Shown here: positions 10,391 through 19,000 of the stretch, in pieces
How the letters are laid out: the number at the start of each line of letters is the position of its first letter
Numbering within the stretch: the first letter of the stretch is position 1
NCBI GenBank assembly: GCA_019454225.1
Contig: CP075370.1
Span: 1,168,001-1,232,000 of the forward strand
DNA: 64,000 bases
Direction: 5' to 3'
DNA from: Paracoccaceae bacterium
GTDB lineage: Bacteria > Pseudomonadota > Alphaproteobacteria > Rhodobacterales > Rhodobacteraceae
Notes under the pieces: generated by a model
What the model saw: the letters and a program-made list of their open reading frames with translations, nothing else
The model's database searches: none
What the model was told of the DNA's origin: nothing
Program-made: the position numbers and the translations under genes

Positions 10391-11056
10391 ATGCGGGTCA
10401 TCCTGATCGAGGACAACCAGAGCCTTGCCAGAGGCATCGAGAATGCCCTGCGGGACCGGGGCCATGCGGTTGACCATATGGACGATGGCGCTGATGGCGA
10501 CAGTTTCCTGACGACCGGTCATGCAGATGTGGCCATCATCGACATCAATCTTCCCCGGCTTTCGGGGCTGGAGATCATCCGGCGGATGCGCGCCCGCGGG
10601 GATGCGACACCTGTCCTGGTGCTGACCGCGCGCGGCAAGACGTCCGAACGGGTCGAGGGGCTGGAGGCCGGGGCCGACGACTATCTGGTCAAGCCCTTCG
10701 AGATGGAGGAACTGGTGGCCCGCCTGCGCGCCCTGGCCCGCCGCAGGCCCACGGTTGCCCCGCAACGCGAAAGCATCGGGCGCCTGACCTATGACCGCGA
10801 CCAGCGCATCGTGCTGCTGGACGGGCGCAACCTGGACCTGCCGCGCCGGGAACTCGCGCTGTTCGAACTGCTGCTGGATCAGCGCGGACGGCTGATCGAC
10901 AAGGACCGGATCGCCGATGCGCTGTATGGCACCGGGGTCGCGGTGGAACAGAACGCGGTGGAGCTGCTGGTCTCGCGCCTGCGCCGCAAGATCGACGGAT
11001 CGGGCGCCACCATCCGGACGGCGCGCGGGTTGGGATACATGCTGGACGACGGATGA
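10391..11056 (+). CDS. tctD: response regulator of the OmpR/TctD type
   Basis: A 221-aa two-component response regulator. The receiver domain (residues 1-115) shows the acidic pair E7/D8, the phospho-acceptor D51 in IIDINLP, the Thr in VLTARG and the Lys in YLVKPFE. A winged-helix DNA-binding domain follows, ending RRKIDGSGATIRTARGLGYML. The stop overlaps the kinase start (ATGA, 11053-11056), so the pair is translationally coupled. Its placement opposite tctC argues for control of tricarboxylate uptake, as for TctD in other proteobacteria. Confidence 0.93.
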   Translation: MRVILIEDNQSLARGIENALRDRGHAVDHMDDGADGDSFLTTGHADVAIIDINLPRLSGLEIIRRMRARGDATPVLVLTARGKTSERVEGLEAGADDYLVKPFEMEELVARLRALARRRPTVAPQRESIGRLTYDRDQRIVLLDGRNLDLPRRELALFELLLDQRGRLIDKDRIADALYGTGVAVEQNAVELLVSRLRRKIDGSGATIRTARGLGYMLDDG

Positions 11057-12423
11057 TGCCGCGCCACATCTCCTTGCGCGGGCGGCTGTTCCTGCTGCTG
11101 ATCCTGCCCTTGATCGTGGTGGCGGCGGCGGCATCCTTTGCCCGCTATCAGGCCGCGAACCGGCTGTCGCAGGAGCTCTATGACAACACCCTGCTGGCCG
11201 TCGCGCTGACAATCTCGCGCGATGTTGTGATTTCCGAAGGCGACATCCTGACCGAACAGCTGCTGGAGGACCTGACCGCCGCGCTTGGGGACCCGGTCTA
11301 TTACCGCATCACCGGGCCGGGAGGCAGTTTCGTCACCGGTTATTCCGACCCGCCGAACCTGCCCGACGGGGTTGTCAGCCAGGGCGGCGAGCCCGTTTTC
11401 TTCGACAGCACCTCGCTGGGACAGCCGGTGCGCGCGGTCGTGCTGCGGGAATTCATCAGCGAACCGCAATTCGGCGGCTGGGTGACGGTGGAGGTCTGGC
11501 AGACGATCAGCCAGCGGCACGCCCTGTCGCGCCAGCTTGTCACGCAATCGGTGATGCTCCTGGGGTCCGTCATCGTCACTGCGGCGCTGATCCTGTGGTT
11601 CGGAATTCAGGTCGGGCTGAAGCCGCTTCTGGACCTGCGCGACGCCATCGGCCAGCGCAGTGCCGACGACCTGCGCCCGATCCGCCGCTGGGTTCCGCCG
11701 GAACTGCGCCCGCTGGTGGTGACCACAAACTCGCTTTTTGAACGGCTTTCCCGGGCGTTTGCCCTGCGTGACAGCTTCATCTCGGATGCGGCGCATCAGA
11801 TGCGCAACCCGGTGGCTGCCATGCAAAGTCAGGCCGAGGCCGCGATGACTGCCCCGATCGAAGCGGACCTGCGGTCGCGCGTGGCCGATCTTGCCGACAG
11901 CGCCCGCGCGATCAGCCGTCTGACGGCACAGCTTCTGTCACTGGAAAGGGTCAGGGGGCGCAGCCTGAAGGAATTCGTCCAGCCTGTGGATATCGTGACG
12001 CTGCTGCGTGACAGGGTGCGCCCCTTTGCCGAAACCCAGCTTCGGCGCGGCGTGGACGTCAGCTTTTCCATCACGGGAACACCCCGTCCGGTCGATTGCG
12101 ACCCCGTTCTGGTCGAGGAACTGGTGACCAACCTTCTCGACAACGCCGGAAAATACGGGTTGCGTCCCGGCGGGCATCTGGATGTGGCGGTCGACTTTGC
12201 CCCGCAAGGCATCACGCTGCGTTTTGGTGACGACGGCCCCGGAATCCCCCCCGAAATGACCGAACGCATCTTCGACCGCTTCTTCCGGCTGGATTCGGAC
12301 CAGTCGCGCGGCTGTGGGCTCGGTCTCGCGATCGTTGCCGATGTTGCCAAGGCCCACGCCGGCACGGCCATTTGCCGGTCTGGTGGATCGGGCGCTGTCT
12401 TCGAGATCCACCTTGCCCGCTAG
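11053..12423 (+). CDS. tctE: sensor histidine kinase of the TctE type
   Basis: A 456-aa inner-membrane kinase. It has a first membrane segment (LFLLLILPLIVVAAAASFARY), a periplasmic sensor region of about 130 residues of the 2CSK_N type, a second membrane segment (VMLLGSVIVTAALILWFGIQV), a linker, and a HisKA domain with the phospho-acceptor H248 in SDAAHQMRNPVAA. The ATPase domain carries the N-box LVTNLLDNAGKYG, the G1 box FGDDGPGIPPE and the G2 box GCGLGLAIV. It probably senses the external carboxylate and phosphorylates TctD. ATG codons at 11053 and 11056 are both possible; the first overlaps the tctD stop. Confidence 0.93.
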   Translation: MMPRHISLRGRLFLLLILPLIVVAAAASFARYQAANRLSQELYDNTLLAVALTISRDVVISEGDILTEQLLEDLTAALGDPVYYRITGPGGSFVTGYSDPPNLPDGVVSQGGEPVFFDSTSLGQPVRAVVLREFISEPQFGGWVTVEVWQTISQRHALSRQLVTQSVMLLGSVIVTAALILWFGIQVGLKPLLDLRDAIGQRSADDLRPIRRWVPPELRPLVVTTNSLFERLSRAFALRDSFISDAAHQMRNPVAAMQSQAEAAMTAPIEADLRSRVADLADSARAISRLTAQLLSLERVRGRSLKEFVQPVDIVTLLRDRVRPFAETQLRRGVDVSFSITGTPRPVDCDPVLVEELVTNLLDNAGKYGLRPGGHLDVAVDFAPQGITLRFGDDGPGIPPEMTERIFDRFFRLDSDQSRGCGLGLAIVADVAKAHAGTAICRSGGSGAVFEIHLAR

Positions 12424-13067
12424 GGCGCGCAACGAAAAGGATGCTCGACCAGATCGGCGGCTTCGGCCCGCTGGTCCCGGGTACGGCACAAGTCTCTTGG
12501 CCTCGGAGCAGTGTCAACGCACCGCTTGCAGCCACTGTGGCACGTTCTTCGGGGCAGTGCCTTTGCATCGACAAAAGCGCTTCCAGGAACGCGCTGCGAT
12601 GACAGGACAGAGTGCCACTGGTCAGCCGTGCACCCTCCGCAGGCTTTGCAATGTAGTCGAGAACGTCCGAAGTCAGGCCCCCCTATCGCTGCCATATATT
12701 ACTGATTTAATTAGAAAAGTATCGTCTTGGCGCGTATCCCCCAGGCCTGCCTGCAAGCGGGAAGCGCCTGGGGTGGCCTGCGTCCGGTTTCGTCGGTACG
12801 TCCTCCGCCGGGCAGACCGGTGTGAAGCGAGACGTCCCTTGATCCGCACGGCCTGCCCGTCACCCGTTCGCGTCGCGTCGGTTCCGCGCGCGTGGCGCCG
12901 CAAGCTGCTTTCATGACAAATGCTGTCATCATGGCGTTGCCAATTGAACAGACGCGAAATGGTCAATAGTCTGCCCGCGAAAGCTTGGTGGGTTCCTTGG
13001 CAAAGCTCTGCAACGAAAGTCTTTTGTCGGTTCTCGCCGTGCCAGCCGCACCGGACGAGATTGAAAA
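12424..13067. other. 644-bp gene-free region upstream of the RTX gene
   Basis: No convincing coding frame is present: the short open frames on both strands have no family resemblance and poor translation starts. The stretch contains a markedly AT-rich island at 12694-12722 (TATATTACTGATTTAATT) inside otherwise GC-rich DNA, and an inverted repeat ATGACA-N5-TGTCAT at 12913-12929. The long leader, AT island and palindrome together suggest the regulatory region of the RTX gene, possibly with a decayed insertion, but no promoter elements can be assigned firmly. Confidence 0.6.
12913..12929. promoter_or_regulatory. inverted repeat ATGACA-N5-TGTCAT, candidate operator for the RTX gene
   Basis: A perfect 6-bp inverted repeat with a 5-bp centre, about 140 bp before the RTX start codon. 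Its size suits a dimeric transcription factor. No specific regulator can be named. Confidence 0.35.
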
Positions 13068-16000
13068 ATGACAGGTCTTTCGCAGGCAGAGGTCAACGCC
13101 CTTCGCGCCGGGGCGACTTCGGCGCTTGACGCGCTGAACGCTGCATATCGTGCGCAGGCACTGGCCGAGACGCTGCCGCTGGCGGGCGCATCGCTCGGCG
13201 CGGCGGGCGGGGCGGCTTCGGACATCGCGCTGAACCTGCGTCTTGCGCTGGCCAGCGGGCTCGCGACGCTGTCAGGCGCCGCAACCTATACTGTCGCCGA
13301 GATCGAGAATGCCGTCGATGACGCCATACGTGATCGTGGCATTGCCGGTGTGAACGTCGATGCCGATGTCGGCCCTGGCGGTTTTGTCCTGTCGTTCTCG
13401 GGCTATGACATCGGCTCGGCGACCGTGGGCGTGCCGACCGACCTCGGGCTGCCCGGGATGGCGCTGAGCGTCGAGGGTACGATCGACGTCGAGGCCCACG
13501 CGGCGTTCAACCTCACCATGGGCCTCGATGCCGTCGGCTTCTATCTGCAGACCGGCGCGGGGCAGGGGATCGAGCTTTCGGTCGGCGGCAGCAATCTCGA
13601 CCTGGCCCAGGGCGGGAACTTCGGCATCCTGTCCTATGAGATCAGCGATCAGGGTTCGTCCGTGGCGCTCGATTTCGACGTGCGACTGACCGATGCGGAC
13701 GGCAAGTTGCGGTTGTCGGAACTGTCGTCCGACTTCCTCGCGGTCACGGCAAGCGGCGCGGCGGATATCCGGCTGGGGCTGGCCGCAGACTTTGGGTCGG
13801 GGGCACTGCCCTCGGTCTCGGCGCTGCTGAACGTCGACTGGGATTTCGCGAACGCCATCGTCAATCCGTTCGACCAGAATGAGACCTTCGGATCTCGACC
13901 GACCGTCGTCGTCGGTGATGTGACGCTCGATCTTGGCAGCTTCCTTGAGGACGTGATGCTGCCGGTCTTCGATGCGATCCGACCGGTCCTCGGGCCTATC
14001 CGCATCGCGCTCGATGTCGTGACGGCCGATATCGGAATGCTCAAGCTGCTGCCCGACTGGGAGACGTTGCTCGACAAGACCGGCGACGGCAAGATCAACC
14101 TGCTCGACCTGCTGCGGCTGGCCGACCAGGCGCTCGATCTCGGGCCGATCGAGGATTTCATACAACTGGCGTCGGATATCCTGACCTGGGCGGATTTCCT
14201 GTCGTCGGTCGATCTGGCCGCGGCCGACCTGGTGTTCGGCGATTTCTCGCTGGGGCCGGGGCAGGACATCCGGTCACTGGCCTTCGATCTGGCCGAGGCA
14301 TCCGGAAACTTCGACTCCCTGGCGCAGACCCTGACCGATGCGATCTCCGCCCTGTCGGGGGGCGGCTGGGAAGGCGCGGGTGGCGGACGCGACATTCTGG
14401 AGCAGATGGCTTCGGGCAGCACATTCAGCCTGCCGATCCTCCAGGACCCCGCGCAGATCATCAAGCTGCTGTTCGGAGGCAATGCGGACCTCATCGAGAT
14501 CGACTTTCCGCGCGTGGAATTGTCTGCCGGCAGCGAAACTCTGATCCAGATCCCGGTGTTCCCGGGTATCAACGTGGCCATCGGCGGCATGGTCAGTGCC
14601 GCGTTCGACCTTGCCTTCGGATATGACACACGGGGGCTGACGCAGCCCGGCGCCTCGATCACCACGGCGCTGAACGGGCTTTACATCATTGACGGGCCCG
14701 CAACGGAAGTGGCCCTGCAGGCCGCGATCAACCTTGGCGTGAACCTCGACGCGCTGATCGCAAGTATCTATGGCGGTGGCGACATCACCGGGACCATCCT
14801 GCTGGATCTGGCCGACGGCCTGCAATCGGTCCCCGGACGGCTGTATTTCGACGAGTTCATCGACGCCGCGACGGCCAATCCGTTCAGTCTGTTCGATACC
14901 TCGGGGTCGATCACGGTGGGCCTCTCGCTGGCGGCGCGGGTGCTGGGCGCCGACGTGTTCCGGCTGGACAGCCCTCGCCTGACGCTTGCCGATTTCAACT
15001 TTGCCGAACGGGCAACGCTGCCTGTCGAGGCGCCGCTGGGGCTTGGGACGCTTGCCGGGGGAACGCTGACGCTGAACGTGGGGGCGCTTGCCGGTGGTCG
15101 GACCGTCGGCGGGGCGACGGATGGCCCGGAAACGGTGAACGTGTCGGCGGGCATCGGCGGTGAAACCTTCGTTTCGATCGACGGCTACGCCGAGGGCTTT
15201 TCAGGCGTCAGCCGGATCGTCGGCGACGCGGGGGCGGGCAACGACCAGATCGCACTGGGGGCGGCGCTCGAGATCGCGGGCGACCTTTCCGGCGGTGACG
15301 GCAATGACCTTCTGGCAGGCGGTTCCGCCGGCGACACGCTGTCGGGCGGGGGCGGCGTCGATACGCTGTTCGGGCGTGATGGCAACGATGTGCTTGCGGG
15401 GGGTGACGGTGACGACATCCTTCTGGGCGGTGCCGGCGCGGACACGATCGACGGCGGCGCAGGCGAGGACATGGTGTCCTATGCCTACTCGGATGCCGGG
15501 GTTGACGTCGACCTTGGCACGGGTGAGGGCCGCGGCGGCGAGGCTGAAGGGGATCGGCTGGCCAACGTCGAGGTGCTGCAGGGATCGCGACATGCCGATA
15601 CGCTGTCCGGAAGCGCGGCGGACGAGATGCTCGTGGGCCTCGATGGCGATGACGTGCTTTCGGGGCAGGGTGGCTCGGATGTGCTGCTGGGCTCGGCCGG
15701 TCATGACATACTGGACGGTGGCGCGGGGGCCGACACGCTGGTCGGCGGGGCCGGGGACGATGTCTATTACGTCGATGATGCTGGCGATGTCGTGGATGAG
15801 AACCGCTATGGCGAGATACGTCCCGGCGATGACCCCGGTATCGATGAGGTGCGGGCCGCGATCGACTGGTCGCTGTCGACCGGCGCTCAGGGCGACATCG
15901 AGAACCTGACGCTGATCGGCGCCGCCGTGGTCGGTACCGGCAATGCGCTGGACAACGTGATCACGGCCAATGCCGCGGCACTGCCCGGCGGATGGCTGAA

Positions 16001-19000
16001 CGGTGCGGGCGGCAACGACACGCTGATCGGTTCGGCCGCGGGCGAGGTGCTGGACGGTGGCACCGGCGCGGACAGCATGATCGGCGGTGCGGGCGACGAC
16101 ACCTATCTGATCGACAGCCTGGGCGATGTCATCGTCGAAGGCGTGGATGGCGGCATCGATACGGCGATCGTCAGCCTTGCAAGCTACACGCTGGCGGCCG
16201 ACGCCGATGTCCAGATCCTCGCCCTGGCTCCGGCGATCTTCTCGGGTCGCCTGGAAGGCAACGCGCTTGACCAGCTGGTGATCGGCGCGGACGGCAATGA
16301 CACGCTGATTGGCGGCGGGGGTGCCGATGCGCTGAATGGCGGCGAGGGGATCGACCGCGCCAGCTATCGTACGGCGGCCATGGGGGTGGCCATCGACCTC
16401 GCGCTTGCCGCGCAGACCGGCGGCGACGCCGAGGGCGACACCTATGTCGACATCGAGGAGTTCGAGGGTTCGGTGCATGCCGACCGTCTGACCGGCGCTG
16501 CCGGCCATGACGTATTGATCGGCCTCGCAGGCAACGACACGCTGGCGGGCCAGGACGGCAACGATACGCTCTACGGTGGCGACGGGGCCGACATCCTGGA
16601 CGGCGGGCTCGGGGTTGACCTGTTGCAGGGCGGTGACGGCAACGATCTGTATCGGGTCGACAATGCCGCTGATGTCGTGACGGAAACCGGAACGGGTAGC
16701 GATACGGTCGAGGCCTCGGTGGACTGGTCGCTGAACATGGCCGGGCAGCAGACCGTCGAGGTGCTGGTGCTGACCGGCGCGGCGCGGCGCGGCACCGGCA
16801 ATTCTCTGGACAACCTGATCGTCGGCACCTCGGGCGCGGATACGCTGAACGGCCTTGCCGGGGCGGATACGCTCGATGGCGGCGCGGGCCGCGATGTCTA
16901 CATCCTGGACAATGCGGCCGATGTCGTGCTGGACAGCGGCGGTCGCGATCTGATCGAGTTCTCGACCGCCACTGCGGGTGGCTATGACATGGCCGCGAAT
17001 GCGACGACCGTCGAGGACCTGACGGTCGTCGATGCCTTCCGCAACGTCGCCATCACCGGCAACAACCGCAACAACCTCATCATCGGCAACAGCCGCAACG
17101 ACCTTCTGTCGGGCGGGGCAGGCAACGACACGCTGATCGCGGGCGGCGGCGGGGTCGAGCAGCTTTACGGCGGAAGCGGGGACGACGACCTGCGCCTGAC
17201 CCTGGCCTCGCGCGGGCAACACACGCTCGATGGTGGCGAAGGGATCGACACGCTGCGCATCGACTGGTCGGACACCACGTCGAATGTCACCCGCGTCCAG
17301 ACGTCGAATGTCAGCTATTACCAGACCAGCGTCCCGATATTCGGAACGATCCAGGCGCATTTCACCGGGTTCGAATCCTATGATCTGCGGTCGGGCTCGG
17401 GAACGGACATTCTCTTTGGTGGCGATCGTGACGACACGCTGCATGGGGGTGCCGGAAATGACCGGCTCTATGCCTATCGCGGCGCGGCGGATCTGAGCGG
17501 CGGGACAGGCCACGACTTTGCCCTGGTGAGCCAGCGCACCAGCGATGACGTCGACCTCGGCCTCGACTTCCGTCTGCGGCTCCTCGACACGCAATCGGGT
17601 CCTGTCACGGTGAATGCGGGGACGGCGGTTCAGACGGTCTGGGAAAGCATCGAACTGGTCCACCTCTACACCGGTGCAGGCAACGACCTCTACGACACGC
17701 GGGGGGTGGCGTCGTCGTCCGGCCTCTACGGCTTCTCGCACTACTTCAGCGCGGGGGCGGGGGACGACACCTATGCGACGGACCTGCTGTCGCTGGGCTT
17801 TGCCGACTTCGACGCGGGCGAGGGCTATGACCGGCTGATCATCGACTGGTCGGCGACGGCGGCGGACGTGACGCGGGTCAGCACCTCGAGCGAGCTTTAC
17901 TACCGCACCAGCGTGCCGGTGTTCGGCTCGGTCGAGCAGCACTTCTCGGGCGTCGAGGAGATCGACCTGCGGACCGGGTCGGGCAACGACATCGTCTACG
18001 CGGTGGGCGGGCGGGACTGGTTCCGCACGGGGTCGGGCAGCGACCGCGTCTACGGGCTGGACCGGGGCGACACGCTGGATGCGGGCGCGGGGCAGGACTG
18101 GGCGTCGCTGGACCTGCGCTGGGGCGAGGGCGAGACCGACCCGGCCGAGGACATCGCGATGGTGCTGGCCGCGAACCAGACCACCGAGGCGGTGTATTAC
18201 GCAGGGACCGCGTCCGAGACCCGCATCCTGGGGATGGAGCGGATGTACCTGTATACGGGTGCGGGCAACGACCTCTACGACACGCGGGGGGTGGCGTCGT
18301 CGTCCGGCCTCTACGGCTTCTCGCATTACTTCAGCGCGGGGGCGGGGGATGACACCTATGCGACGGACCTGCTGTCGCTGGGCTTTGCCGACTTCGACGC
18401 GGGCGAGGGCTATGACCGGCTGATCATCGACTGGTCGGCGACGGCGGCGGACGTGACGCGGGTCAGCACCTCGACCGAGCTTTACTACCGCACCAGCGTG
18501 CCGGTGTTCGGCTCGGTCGAGCAGCATTTCTCGGGCGTCGAGGAGATCGACCTGCGGACCGGGTCGGGCAACGACATCGTCTACGCGGTGGGCGGGCGGG
18601 ACTGGTTCCGCACGGGGTCGGGCAGCGACCGCGTCTACGGGCTGGACCGGGGCGACACGCTGGACGCGGGCGCGGGGCAGGACTGGGCGTCGCTGGACCT
18701 GCGCTGGGGCGAGGGCGAGACCGACCCGGCCGAGGACATCGCGATGGTGCTGGCCGCGAACCAGACCACCGAGGCGGTGTATTACGCAGGGACCGCGTCC
18801 GAGACCCGCATCCAGGGGATGGAGCGGATGCACCTCTACACCGGTGCAGGCAACGACCTCTACGACACGCGGGGGGTGGCGTCGTCGTCCGGCCTCTACG
18901 GCGTCTCGCACTACTTCAGCGCGGGGGCGGGGGATGACACCTATGCGACGGACCTGCTGTCGCTGGGCTTTGCCGACTTCGACGCGGGCGAGGGCTATGA

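Noticed and set aside
12424-12916. short open frames with several Cys in the gene-free region before the RTX gene, considered as transposase or zinc-finger remnants
   Set aside because: No recognisable transposase motif, no terminal inverted repeats or target duplication, and competing frames on both strands.
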